64,000 nt of DNA from Massilia varians. Lineage in GTDB: Bacteria > Pseudomonadota > Gammaproteobacteria > Burkholderiales > Burkholderiaceae_D. The stretch covers positions 2,109,001 through 2,173,000 of the forward strand of contig NZ_AP026966.1 in NCBI RefSeq assembly GCF_027923905.1, read 5' to 3'. This document shows, piece after piece, positions 15,996 through 24,915 of the stretch; the stretch's first letter is position 1, and each line of letters starts with the position of its first letter. Under the pieces are notes generated by a model. It saw nothing but the letters and a program-made list of their open reading frames with translations. It was not told where the DNA came from and ran no database searches. The position numbers and the translations under genes are program-made.

Positions 15996-18079
15996 TCAGC
16001 GGAGCTGGGTCTTGCCCGGCGGCGGCGCCTTCGGCTTCTCGCGCGCGTCCGACAGCAGGCGGGCGCAGTCGCTGTCCTCGCCCGGGCCGGTATTGATGAG
16101 CGGGAGCAGGGCCGCTGCCGGCGCCGCGATGGCCGCCAGCGCGATGGCGCTACCGGCCTTCATTGCCAACACACCCTTATCCACCGACACATCCGGCTGG
16201 CTGAACGGACCGCGCACGTAGAAGGGCGAGCGTAAGGAGATCAGGCGCAGGCCCTTGGTCTTCGGATCGATGCGCAAGTCCAGCTGCTCGTTGGCCAGGT
16301 TGATGCTGCCCTCGATGTTGATCAGCGCTTCCTTGGTGTCGACCACGAAGTAGCGCGTGCGTGCCAGGCCGTTGGTGACGCCGAAATCGGTGGCCATGCA
16401 GTTGAGCTGCACCTGCTTGTCGCCGAACAGCTTGGTGATGACGATGTTGGCCACGTTCAGGCCCATCATCTCCAGCATCATCTTGCTGACCTGGCCCTGG
16501 CTGATCAGGGTCTTGAGTTCGCCGTTCGAACCGGCCAGCAGGCTGGACACGGAATTGCCCTGGGCGGTGAGACTGGCGTCGCCGCTGATGCTGCCCACCG
16601 AGGCCTGCAGCTGCTCGATCTTCGGGAACAGCTTCTTGATCTCGATTTTCCGGGCCGTGACCTTGGCCTGGGCCTTGATCGCCTTCGGTCCCTGGCGCCC
16701 GCGGCCGTCGAGGCGGATGTTCGAGCGCACGGTACCCCCGGCCATGGCGAATTCCAGCGGCTCGAGGTCGAGCACCGCATTGTCCATCTTTAAATGGGTC
16801 GACAGCTTGCTGATCGGGAAGGCGGTGTCGCGGACGATGCGGTCGGCGGCGAAGCGCACGTCGGCGTCGAGCTTGTTCCAGCGTTCGGTCTTGAATTCCT
16901 CGACCGGCAGTACCTTGCCGCCCGGCTGCACCGCGTCGGCATTGCGCTCCTTCTTGGCGGCGTTGGAGTCGGCGCCGATCAGCGGCGCCAGGTCGGCGAA
17001 CACCAGCTGGCGCGAGCGGACATTGCCCGACAGCTTGGGCCGTGCCCCGCCGGTGGCGTATTCCAGGCGCCCGCCGATGTCCGAGTCCCCGACCTTGCCC
17101 TCGAAGTCCTCGTACACCCAGCGCGCGGTGCGCTTGCCCTCGCGTTCCTCGCCCAGGGTGCCGGTCAGGCGCCCCGATGTCGAGAACGGACCGGTGGTGG
17201 GCAGGACCACGCCGGTGAAGTGATACAGCTGGTCCATGCTGGGGCCGGCCAGTTCCAGCTTCAGGTCGATGGCCGCCAGTTTCGCCGGGCGCGTCACCGT
17301 GCCCTCGAGCGCGATCCGCGTCTTGCCCGAGCGCATCTGGGCTGAACCGGGTAGGGCGTGCTCTGCTGCTTGAGCGAGAGCACCGCGCCAGCCTTGCCGC
17401 CACCGCTGACCTTGGCGCCGTTATAGGTACCGTCGAGGGTCCAGCCGACGCCGTAGCGCCCGCCATTCTCGAGCGTGCGCACCTTGGCCGTCACGTCGGC
17501 CTTCGTCACCGCGTCCTTGATGTGCACGATGCCGTCGGTCAGCACCACGCGATCGAGGTCGAGCGTCCACTTGGATTTTTCTTCCTTGCGCCTGAAGGTC
17601 CAGTTGTTGCGCTGCTCGTCCAGGCGCAGCAGGTCCACGCGCGGGCCGTCGAAGCGCAGCAGCGGGATGTTGATGGTCTTCGACAGCAGGGCGAAGGGAT
17701 TGACCGAGAACGAGAATCGGCGCGCGCTGCCGGAATCCTGCGCCGGCAGGTCGGCCGGGTTGCCGACATGGGTGTCGTTGGCGATCAGGTGCGGCCAGGG
17801 AATGTGGTCGCGCCAGGTGCGTTCGGACGGCGCCATAGTCTTGGCGGGCCGCACCCATTCGACGTCGAGGTTGCCGCGGATCTCGAAGGGGCGTTCGATG
17901 GCCTCGCTGACCTTGGCATTGATCCAGGGGCGGGCGCGGTTCCAGTCGAAGGTGAGGATGAACACGATGGCGATCACCGGAATGGCGATCAGGATGCCCA
18001 GGATGCTCAACAGTATCTTGCTGCTCGTGCGGCGCGCCGGACGACGGCCCTGCGCCGCCTGCTTGTCGGTCTCGACCAT
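15996..18079 (-). pseudogene. AsmA-family protein gene split by a frameshift
   Basis: Two overlapping minus-strand frames make one AsmA-like protein (about 690 residues if restored). The N-terminal piece starts at ATG 18079 with an inner-membrane helix (about 22-45) and runs to the segment STPYPVQ. The C-terminal piece continues at MRSGKTRIALEG near 17336 and ends at 15996. Restoring one base near 17342 (CAG-CCCAG to CAG-GCCCAG) joins them. AsmA proteins span the periplasm and are implicated in phospholipid transport. It could be a true mutation or a sequencing error; both halves show normal codon use. Confidence 0.8.
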
Positions 18080-18113
18080 GGCGGACTTTCGGTGGTAGGT
18101 AGGTGCAGGCCAG

Positions 18114-18154
18114 CTTAGCGCAAACGCCTCGCCACCCAATGTGCGCTGCCTAAC
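18114..18154 (-). promoter_or_regulatory. Two-part promoter motif upstream of the AsmA gene
   Basis: On the minus strand GTTAGGCAGCGCACA (plus 18140-18154) precedes GCTAAGCT by 20 bp; the latter resembles a sigma-S -10 element (KCTAYRCT). The ATG follows 35 bp later. The same two elements with nearly the same spacing occur at 24091-24130. Confidence 0.5.
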
Positions 18155-18271
18155 GCTCTCCTGTTGAGCAAACCCCGACCGGCGGGGCAATGTGCGCCAG
18201 CGAACCGAAGGCAAGAGATAACAGGTTTATAACGTTACCAAGGACATTTCCTCATCAACAGGAGAAAAGCG

Positions 18272-18682
18272 ATGGACCAAGAACATGCGATGCGTCGTCT
18301 CTTGACGCCACTGGCTGCCTGCGCCGTGCTGGTGCTGGCCGGTTGCGCCAGCCCGCAGAAAGCGCCTGCGACCGCCGACGTGGCGGTGTCGCGCAATGCC
18401 GTCGAGAACGCCGTGTCGGCCGGCGCCGCCGAGCTGGCCCCGGCCGAGATCACCGCGGCCCGCGACAAGATGGTGCGTGCCAACGCGGCCCTGGCGGCCA
18501 AGGACTACAAGCTGGCCCGCGAGCTGGCGATCCAGGCCCAGGCCGATGCCAAGCTGGCGCAGAGCAAGGCCAATTCGGCCAAGGCCACCGCGGCCGCCAA
18601 CGCCCTCGATGCCGACCTGCGCGTGCTGCGCGAGGAAGTCGAGCGCGCCAATGCGCCGTCGGCTACGACCTCGACGCAGTAA
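18272..18682 (+). CDS. DUF4398-type helical lipoprotein
   Basis: 136 residues with a lipoprotein signal (VLAGC) followed by a long alanine-rich amphipathic helical region (ELAPAEITAARDKM ... LAREEVER-like). This layout is the DUF4398 family, often encoded beside an OmpA gene, as here. An AGGAG site precedes the ATG at 18272; a second ATG at 18290 is possible. It likely forms a periplasmic coiled coil working with the OmpA protein 75 bp downstream. Confidence 0.85.
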   Translation: MDQEHAMRRLLTPLAACAVLVLAGCASPQKAPATADVAVSRNAVENAVSAGAAELAPAEITAARDKMVRANAALAAKDYKLARELAIQAQADAKLAQSKANSAKATAAANALDADLRVLREEVERANAPSATTSTQ

Positions 18683-18756
18683 GCCACCCGGAATAAGAAG
18701 AAGTTCCCTTCATTGACCGCCGCGCCAGCGCGGCGCCCAGGAAAAAAGGACAAGCC

Positions 18757-19677
18757 ATGAAAACCCGTTCCACGATGTCGCTGCTGGCCGCCGCCGTGCT
18801 GGTCACGGCCTGCGCCACCGCCCCGATGACCACGCCGACGCTGGACCAGGCGCGCGCCGATTTCGTCTCCGCCAACAACAACCCGCAGGTCGCGCAGTAT
18901 GCGCCGCTCGAATTCAAGCAGGCCAGCGACGCGCTCGACCAGGCCAACGCCGCGGCCGCGCGCCGCGAAGCGGTGGCCGACGTCGACCGCCTGGCCTACG
19001 TGGCCAAGCAGCGCGTCGCCACCGCGGTGGAAGTTGCCAGGGCAAAGGCGGCGGAAGCCGACATCGCCAACGCATCGCGCGAACGCGACCAGGTCCGCCT
19101 GGCGGCCCGCACCGCGGAGGCCGACCGCGCCAAGCGCGAAGCCGAGGCCGCCCAGGCCCAGGCCGCGCAAGCCCAGGCCCAGGCCCAGGCTGCCCAGCAG
19201 CAGGCCGCCGCCGCCCAGCAGCAGAACGCCGCGCTGGCCCAGCGCGCAGCGGTACTGGAAGCCATGCTGGTCGAACTGCATGCCGTCAAGACCGAGCGCG
19301 GCTATGTCGTGACGATCGGCGACGTGCTGTTCGCCACCAACCAGTCGACCCTGACGCCGAACGGCATGTCGACCTTGCGCAAACTGGCCGACGTCATGGC
19401 GCAGAACCCGAACCGTACCGTGCTGGTCGAAGGGTTTACGGATAGTACCGGCAGCTCCTCGTACAACCAGGAGCTGTCGCAGCGCCGTGCCGAAGCCGTG
19501 GCCTCGGCGCTGGGCTCGATGGGTGTGCCGCGCGACCGCATCGCCATGCGTGCCTATGGCGAGGCCTTCCCGGTGGCCCCGAACGACACGGCGTCCAACC
19601 GCCAGCTCAACCGCCGGGTCGAGATCGTGCTGTCGAACGAGAATGCTGGAATCCCGCCACGCACCGCGGGGCGTTGA
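18757..19677 (+). CDS. DUF4398-OmpA lipoprotein with long coiled coil
   Basis: 306 residues: lipoprotein signal (VTACA), a DUF4398 helix, a low-complexity Ala/Gln coiled coil (about 120-160) and a C-terminal OmpA peptidoglycan-binding domain with the signature EGFTDSTGSSSYN and end NRRVEIVLS. It would reach from the outer membrane to the cell wall. The preceding gene shares the DUF4398 part. It is the second gene of a stress-type run reaching 21459. Confidence 0.9.
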   Translation: MKTRSTMSLLAAAVLVTACATAPMTTPTLDQARADFVSANNNPQVAQYAPLEFKQASDALDQANAAAARREAVADVDRLAYVAKQRVATAVEVARAKAAEADIANASRERDQVRLAARTAEADRAKREAEAAQAQAAQAQAQAQAAQQQAAAAQQQNAALAQRAAVLEAMLVELHAVKTERGYVVTIGDVLFATNQSTLTPNGMSTLRKLADVMAQNPNRTVLVEGFTDSTGSSSYNQELSQRRAEAVASALGSMGVPRDRIAMRAYGEAFPVAPNDTASNRQLNRRVEIVLSNENAGIPPRTAGR

Positions 19678-19712
19678 GCTGTTAATTGCAACCGGTTTCA
19701 CGAGGTAACACT

Positions 19713-20246
19713 ATGGAAGAAACGAAACACCTGGCGCATGGCTTCGACGTCGGGGCGATCCGCCGCGCGGCGGCCAACCTCGACGACGGCGCCGTCACCG
19801 AGGGCTACCAGGCCGACCGCGAGGCGGTCATCGCGATGCTGAACGACGCGCTGGCCACCGAACTGCTGTGCGTGCTGCGCTACAAGCGCCACTACTACAC
19901 CGTGAGCGGCCCGAACACCGGCCACATCAAGGCCGAGTTCCTCGAGCACGCCCAGCAAGAGCAGGACCATGCCGACCGCATCGCCGAGCGCATCGTGCAG
20001 CTCAACGGATCGCCGAACTTCAATCCGGCCACGCTGACCGCGCGCAGCCACGCCGAGTACGACGATTCCGACGACGTGCAGGCGATGATCCGCGCCGATC
20101 TGATCGCCGAGCGCGTGGCCATTGAATCCTATCGCCAGATGATCCAGGCGATCGGCGACCGCGATCCGACGACGACCAAGATGCTCACCGACATCATGGC
20201 CGTCGAAGAGGAGCATGCCGACGACATGCGCGACCTGCTGGCCTGA
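19713..20246 (+). CDS. Ferritin-like (bacterioferritin-related) protein
   Basis: 177 residues forming a four-helix ferritin-like fold. Metal ligands appear as Glu near residue 40 (ATELLCVLRYKRHYY), E-x2-H in EFLEHAQQEQDHA, Glu in AERVAIESYRQ and E-x2-H in VEEEHADDM. It resembles the DUF892/bacterioferritin-like proteins of Burkholderiales stress islands more than true haem Bfr. The ATG at 19713 follows CGAGG; a longer frame to 19686 is unsupported. Iron storage or protection from peroxide is probable. Confidence 0.87.
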   Translation: MEETKHLAHGFDVGAIRRAAANLDDGAVTEGYQADREAVIAMLNDALATELLCVLRYKRHYYTVSGPNTGHIKAEFLEHAQQEQDHADRIAERIVQLNGSPNFNPATLTARSHAEYDDSDDVQAMIRADLIAERVAIESYRQMIQAIGDRDPTTTKMLTDIMAVEEEHADDMRDLLA

Positions 20247-20289
20247 GCCGGCTTTACACATTCACCCATCGATAACAATGGAGCACACC

Positions 20290-20643
20290 ATGCTTGACAC
20301 CACCCGCAGTAACCTGAAATCCCACGCCCACGGCTACCAGTTCGACAGCAATGCCGCCGACGCATCGTCGGACATGAAGGCACTGGTGCGCGACGCCCAG
20401 TCGATGCTGAGCGCCGCCGCCGCCCTGACGGGCGACAAGGCGGACGAACTGCGCAGCCGCGGCATGGAGTTGCTCGACCGCGCACTGGGCCGCGCCAGCC
20501 ACTACCAGGGCCAGGCGATGGAAAGAGGCAGGGAACTGGCCCACGACGCCGATGTCTACGTGAAGGACAACCCATATCGTACGCTCGCGGTTGCCGCCGG
20601 TATCGGCGTGCTGCTCGGCGTCCTCCTGAGCCGTAAGCAGTAA
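20290..20643 (+). CDS. ElaB/YqjD-family (DUF883) membrane-anchored protein
   Basis: 117 residues: a helical soluble part and one C-terminal transmembrane helix ending GIGVLLGVLLSRKQ, the hallmark of DUF883. In E. coli the relatives YqjD and ElaB attach ribosomes to the inner membrane in stationary phase under sigma-S. A GGAG site sits 8 bp before the ATG at 20290. It is followed by the YqjE-like gene in the same order as E. coli yqjD-yqjE-yqjK. Confidence 0.9.
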   Translation: MLDTTRSNLKSHAHGYQFDSNAADASSDMKALVRDAQSMLSAAAALTGDKADELRSRGMELLDRALGRASHYQGQAMERGRELAHDADVYVKDNPYRTLAVAAGIGVLLGVLLSRKQ

Positions 20644-20661
20644 GCGCAACCGGGGACCGCC

Positions 20662-21048
20662 ATGCAAAAAGACGACACCGTCGTGCATACCCCCGGCCTC
20701 ATGGGCGGGATCTCCAGCCTCATGAAGAGCTTGTTTGGCCTGGTGGTATCGCGCGTGGAACTGGCCGCGCTCGAGCTGTCCGAGGTGCGCAACCACCTGA
20801 TCGAACTCGTGGCCCTGTTCGGCGCGGCCATCCTGGCGATCTGGTTCGCCATCGCCTACGGCACCGCGACCATCGTCGCGCTGGCATGGGACGACATGGG
20901 CTGGAAGATCCTGCTGATCCTGTTCGTCGTGTTCCTGGTCATCACCGGCGTCCTGGTGGCGAAGGGCCTGGCCCTGCTCAAGCAGGACAAGCTCTCCTTC
21001 CCGGCAACCATGAAGGAACTGAAGAACGACCGCGACATGCTGCTCTAA
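20662..21048 (+). CDS. yqjE: YqjE-like (phage holin 3_6 family) membrane protein
   Basis: 128 residues with an amphipathic N-terminus (LMKSLFGLVVSRVELAALEL) and two long hydrophobic helices (about 46-72 and 80-102). It fits the Phage_holin_3_6 / YqjE family. The function in the cell is not established; co-occurrence with DUF883 proteins is conserved, which supports a common stress role. The start is 18 bp past the previous stop. Confidence 0.87.
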   Translation: MQKDDTVVHTPGLMGGISSLMKSLFGLVVSRVELAALELSEVRNHLIELVALFGAAILAIWFAIAYGTATIVALAWDDMGWKILLILFVVFLVITGVLVAKGLALLKQDKLSFPATMKELKNDRDMLL

Positions 21049-21072
21049 GCGGCGACACGAAGGAGGGGAAAC

Positions 21073-21459
21073 ATGCACAATCAAGATGGAACGACCGGAC
21101 TGGCCGGCCACAAGCACAGCCTGGATCCGGTGGCGCGTAAACAGGAGCTGCTGCGCGAGGGCGAGTTCTTCCGCAGTAACGTGGCGCACGCGCGGGCGCA
21201 GATCCGTTACGCGGCGCGCCCCGAAGTGATGCTGCACAGCACGATCGATCACGCCACCTGGGCCCTGCGCGCACGCGCCGACGCCCTGCTGAAGCCGACC
21301 GGCACCAGCGTGTCGGTGCTGATGCCTTACGGCCTGGCGCTGTTCAACTTCATCCGCCAGCGCAAGCTGGGCAAGCCCGCCGGCGCCGCCGCCATCCTGC
21401 TGGGTGTGGTGGGCTGGTACATGAACAAGCGCCGTGTCCAGCATCAAGGCGTAAGCTGA
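21073..21459 (+). CDS. YqjK-position small protein, last gene of the elaB-yqjE run
   Basis: 128 residues: an arginine-rich soluble part (HARAQIRYAARPEVMLHS) and a single C-terminal hydrophobic segment (about 98-118, AGAAAILLGVVGWYM) with a basic tail. It occupies the position of yqjK and may be its functional counterpart, but similarity is only in layout. AAGGAGGGG precedes the ATG. The transcript ends at the terminator at 21503. Confidence 0.75.
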   Translation: MHNQDGTTGLAGHKHSLDPVARKQELLREGEFFRSNVAHARAQIRYAARPEVMLHSTIDHATWALRARADALLKPTGTSVSVLMPYGLALFNFIRQRKLGKPAGAAAILLGVVGWYMNKRRVQHQGVS

Positions 21460-21502
21460 CACGGCAAAAAGTCAAACCGAACCAATATGGTGGGGCTTGA
21501 GC

Positions 21503-21537
21503 GGCGTCGCAATCATTGATTGCACGCCGTTTTTTTT
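21503..21537 (+). terminator. Rho-independent terminator, T-tract split by an IS
   Basis: GGCG-TC-GCAATC pairs with GATTGC-A-CGCC, followed by eight T (21530-21537). The ISL3-type element begins at the next base, and the same T8 is repeated at its far end. Confidence 0.8.
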
Positions 21538-22870
21538 GGTTCTTCGCGGGGAATGGGGGAAGACGGGGTTGACGATCTAATCGGGAGGTGGTGGCGGTGG
21601 CCTGATGTTGGTAGATTGATAGTCGCCAAACAAATCAGTCTATCAAACCACCGCCATGCTCAATGCTATGTCGTCTGTCCCGTTTTGGGAAGGCCATATT
21701 GTCGACACCGTCCAAGAACAAGAAGACGGATCACTGTTAATCGTTCTCGATACCTGCCCGGCAAGGGATGCTGTGTGCGGAGCGTGCCACCAGCCTTGCG
21801 CCCTGGTGCATGAGCGCCGAAGGCGTAAGGTGCGCGATCGCGACGTTCTGGACAAGCGCGTCTGGCTCGATGTGCCGGTACGGCGGCTGGACTGCCATCA
21901 CTGCAATGCACGAGTGGCCGAGCACATTGTTTGGCTCGACCGCCGGGCGCGCATCACGCACCGCGTGCGTCTGTGGGTCGAGGCGCTGGCGCAGTTGCTG
22001 CCCATAGCCCATATAGCCCGGTTGACCGGGCTGCACTGGCATACCATCAAAGAGATTGATCATCGGCGACTAAAGCAGCTGCACGGCGACTTCTCGGCGG
22101 TGGGCGTACGCCGCTTGGTCATGGACGAATTTGCCCTGCACAAGGGCCATCGCTACGCTACCGTGGCCATGGATGCCGAGCGTATGCGCGTCTTGTGGGT
22201 TGGGGAAGGCAACAGCCGGGAAGCGATCCGGCCATTCTTTGAGCTGCTGGGCGAGCAAGGCTGCCAGCGAATCGAGGCGGTGGCCATGGATATGAACACG
22301 GCCATGGACCTTGAAGTGCGTCAGCAATGTCCAAACGCGGAGGTGGTCTACGATTTGTTTCATGTCGTGGCCCGCTTCGGCCGCGAAGTCGTCGACCGGG
22401 TGCGCGTCGATCAAGCCAATACGTTACGGGCCGAACCAAAAGCGCGCCAGGTCATCAAGCGTAGCCGCTGGCTGTTACTACGCAACCGCGACAACCTCAA
22501 GGCCGAACAGGCCGTCAAGCTTGAAGAACTGCTCGCCGCCAATCAGCCGCTGGCAACGGTCTACCTGCTCAAGACCGAACTGAAAGAGATCTGGTATGCG
22601 CCATCGGTCCGGGAAGGTGCTCGTCGATGGAAGGCTTGGCTCAAACTCGCCTTGGAAAGCCATATCACACCGCTGATCCAGTTTGCCAAACGGCTGGCCA
22701 AGTACCGGCGCGGCATTCTGGCTTCGGCCATCTATCCGATGAACTCATCGATCCTGGAAGGCGTCAACAACCGCATCAAAGTCATCAAGCGCATGGCCTA
22801 CGGATTTCGGGATGCATCCTACTTCTTCCTGAAAATCAAGGATGCGTTTCCCGGCAAAACGCGATGAACC
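21538..22870 (+). mobile_element. ISL3-family insertion sequence, complete
   Basis: Terminal inverted repeats: GGTTCTTCGCGGGGAATGGG at the left end and, inverted, GGTTCATCGCGTTTTGCCGG at the right end. They match best in the first 11 bases. The flanking 8-bp direct repeat is TTTTTTTT on both sides (21530-21537 and 22871-22878), the duplication length expected for ISL3. One intact transposase fills it. The element is 1333 bp. Confidence 0.9.
21656..22867 (+). CDS. ISL3-family DDE transposase
   Basis: 403 residues. An N-terminal zinc-binding segment (CGACHQPC and CHHCNARV) is followed by a helix-turn-helix (GLHWHTIKEID) and the DDE core: Asp in VMDEFALHKG, Asp in AVAMDMNTAM and Glu in SSILEGVNNRIKVIKR. 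This is the ISL3 (ISPpu12/IS1167-like) signature. The frame is intact and ends 3 bp before the right inverted repeat tip, so the element could be mobile. The codon use is less GC-rich than its neighbours, consistent with recent arrival. Confidence 0.95.
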   Translation: MLNAMSSVPFWEGHIVDTVQEQEDGSLLIVLDTCPARDAVCGACHQPCALVHERRRRKVRDRDVLDKRVWLDVPVRRLDCHHCNARVAEHIVWLDRRARITHRVRLWVEALAQLLPIAHIARLTGLHWHTIKEIDHRRLKQLHGDFSAVGVRRLVMDEFALHKGHRYATVAMDAERMRVLWVGEGNSREAIRPFFELLGEQGCQRIEAVAMDMNTAMDLEVRQQCPNAEVVYDLFHVVARFGREVVDRVRVDQANTLRAEPKARQVIKRSRWLLLRNRDNLKAEQAVKLEELLAANQPLATVYLLKTELKEIWYAPSVREGARRWKAWLKLALESHITPLIQFAKRLAKYRRGILASAIYPMNSSILEGVNNRIKVIKRMAYGFRDASYFFLKIKDAFPGKTR

Positions 22871-23000
22871 TTTTTTTTCGCCACTAAGGATGAGTTCAGA
22901 AACGCCTCAGGACCTCATGCCGGAGCTGAACGCGCGCAGGGCAAAGCCGGCTGCGCCGCGCCGGTACACCCTAGGTTCAGATCAGCGCTGCGGACACGAC

Positions 23001-23369
23001 TCAGGGAGTCTGCCCATCCACCCGCGCCTTGGCCTGCGCCATGTCGCGCTGGTAGATCACGCGCGCTTCCTGCATGCAGGCATTGCGTTCGGCGGCCGGT
23101 GCCTTCTTGCAGGCATTCCGCGCTTCCTGCAGTGCCGCGCCGATTTCCTTCTGCAGTGTGCGCATGCGGGCCTGGCTGGTCGCGTCTTCGCGGTACCAGC
23201 GTGCCGGATCGCCCTGGGCGATTTCGCGCGCCTGCTTGCTGGCGGCGGCGGGATCGACCAGGCTGTCGTTGCTGGTCCGGGCTTGGGTGGGAGTCTGGGC
23301 GTGGGCGAGCAGGGCGGCGCCGAGCAGGCAGGCACAGGCCCCGCGCAACGCGGTCGATAGGATACGCAT
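23001..23369 (-). CDS. Exported protein with a C-x10-C pair
   Basis: 122 residues: signal peptide cleaved after AHA (about residue 24), then a helical mature part ending VDGQTP. Cys87 and Cys98 are separated by ten residues in NACKKAPAAERNACMQEA, the same pattern as the three repeats in the protein at 24277. The GGAGG site sits 5 bp before the ATG at 23369; the ATG at 23381 is the wrong distance. Family unknown to me; a disulfide-stabilised periplasmic helical hairpin is likely. Confidence 0.75.
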   Translation of the reverse strand: MRILSTALRGACACLLGAALLAHAQTPTQARTSNDSLVDPAAASKQAREIAQGDPARWYREDATSQARMRTLQKEIGAALQEARNACKKAPAAERNACMQEARVIYQRDMAQAKARVDGQTP

Positions 23370-23592
23370 GATGTCCTCCATGGACGGAAGAAGTGCCGCG
23401 GCGAGGCCTGCCGCAGCGCAAAGGAAGGGCGCGCCGGGCCGGTGAACAGCACGGCCAGCACGGGGACCGGCGCCCCGTCGTTGCGGTCGGGCGATGCCCT
23501 TGCAGGCATGCGCAGTGGAGAAGACGGCGGTCCGCCGCTTCCCCCGACTTGCAAGCGCCCGTGGCGCTCAGCTGCCTGAGCGCCGGTGCCGG

Positions 23593-24060
23593 TCAGTAGC
23601 GATAGACACGGCCGTCGACGATGCGCACGCGGTTGCCCACGCGCAGGTCGTAGACGCTGTCCTGGTTCACGGCGCGGTACTCGCCGTTATCCATGCGCAC
23701 ATTGATCTGATACATCTCGGTGCCGCCGCCGGCCTGGCGGTTGCGCTCGACATTGTTGCCGATCGCCGCGCCGGCGACGCCGCCGGCAACGGTCGCCGCG
23801 GTCCGGCCGCTGCCGCTGCCGACCTGGTTGCCGGCCAGCGCGCCGACCACGCCGCCCAGGATCGCGCCGGCGCCGCTGGTGCGGTTCTCGCCCTGGACCA
23901 CCTGGATCGACTCGATCGTGCCATAGCCCATCGAAACGTTGTTGTAGCCGCTGTTGTAGCCGTTGTTCGACGCGTACGGGTTCGACGAGGTACTGGCGCA
24001 GCCGGTAAGGAGGGCGGTGGAAGCCAGCACGGCAACAGCAAGAGTACGGGTTGCTTTCAT
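23593..24060 (-). CDS. Glycine-zipper 17-kDa surface-antigen-type lipoprotein
   Basis: 155 residues with lipobox LTGCA, an Asn/Tyr/Ser-rich linker (SNNGYNSGYNN), a double glycine zipper (GAILGGVVGALAGNQVGSG and GGVAGAAIGNN) and a C-terminal beta strand part ending RVRIVDGRVYRY. This is the Rick_17kDa_Anti/SlyB layout. The ATG at 24060 follows AGGAGAAC. SlyB-type proteins form rings around outer-membrane proteins under stress. The promoter at 24091 resembles that of the AsmA gene. Confidence 0.9.
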   Translation of the reverse strand: MKATRTLAVAVLASTALLTGCASTSSNPYASNNGYNSGYNNVSMGYGTIESIQVVQGENRTSGAGAILGGVVGALAGNQVGSGSGRTAATVAGGVAGAAIGNNVERNRQAGGGTEMYQINVRMDNGEYRAVNQDSVYDLRVGNRVRIVDGRVYRY

Positions 24061-24090
24061 GTTGTTCTCCTGATAAGTGTATGGCTCCAG

Positions 24091-24130
24091 CTTAGCCACG
24101 GCCGCGCAAGGGGTCTGTGCGTTGCCTAAC
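24091..24130 (-). promoter_or_regulatory. Two-part promoter motif upstream of the 17-kDa lipoprotein
   Basis: On the minus strand GTTAGGCAACGCACA (plus 24116-24130) is followed 19 bp later by GCTAAGCTGG (sigma-S-like -10), 31 bp before the ATG. It is a near-copy of the arrangement at 18114-18154. Confidence 0.5.
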
Positions 24131-24276
24131 CGTCCTTGCCCCATGTATTTAACTGAAATGTTGAGCCAAATACGGATGAGTTGTTGCTGGTAAGTTGCTG
24201 TGTTCGGCAGCGAACAGAAAACGCGGCAGTCCACGTGTAAAACGTCATTAGCGTGTTGACAAATGGAGAATAAAAA

Positions 24277-24825
24277 ATGAAAACATCCCATGCATTCCTG
24301 CTCGTTGGCGCCGCGCTCGCCTGGGCTGGTTCGGCAAGGGCGCAAGCCATGCCGGACGCGAGGACGGTCTTCGAACAAGCCAAGGCCACGGCCGAAGCGA
24401 ACTACAAATCGGCGCGTGCGCGCTGCGGCCAGATTGCCGGCAACCCGCATGAGCTGTGCATGGCCGAGGCCAAGGCCGAACGCGTGCGTGTCGAGGAAGA
24501 AGCCGGGGCCGCCTACAAGAACACCCTGTCGGCCTACACCAAGGCCCGCCTGCGCATCGCGTCCGCCAATTACGACCGCGACAAGGTGCGCTGCGCCGCC
24601 GTCACCGGCAACGACCGCGACGTGTGCATGGAGCAGGCCAAGGCCACCCTGATCGCTGCGCAGGCCGATGCCAAGGCCGACCGCAAGGCCATCGAAGCGC
24701 GCCAGGATGCGCGCGAGGACAAGCTTGCCGCCGAATACCGTGTCGCGATGCAGAAATGCGACGCCTACGCCGGCGCCGTCAAGGACCAGTGCGTCACCGC
24801 TGCCAAGACCGCGTTCGGAAAATGA
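24277..24825 (+). CDS. Exported protein with three C-x10-C repeats
   Basis: 182 residues: signal peptide ending ARA-QAM, then three helical repeats of about 55 residues with cysteine pairs Cys50/61, Cys106/117 and Cys161/172. The first two pairs share the text GN-x4-CM. The spacing C-x10-C is constant and matches the single pair in the protein at 23001. Probably a periplasmic disulfide-rich helical protein; no named family recognised. A GGAGAA site precedes the ATG. No partner gene beyond the surrounding stress genes. Confidence 0.75.
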   Translation: MKTSHAFLLVGAALAWAGSARAQAMPDARTVFEQAKATAEANYKSARARCGQIAGNPHELCMAEAKAERVRVEEEAGAAYKNTLSAYTKARLRIASANYDRDKVRCAAVTGNDRDVCMEQAKATLIAAQADAKADRKAIEARQDAREDKLAAEYRVAMQKCDAYAGAVKDQCVTAAKTAFGK

Positions 24826-24915
24826 TCCTGCGGGCCGGCGTGCCGGTACCGCCCACTTGCCCGCATGGGCTTTGCATGTAGTTAGACCACCGTAGTTATT
24901 AATCAAGGAGCTATC

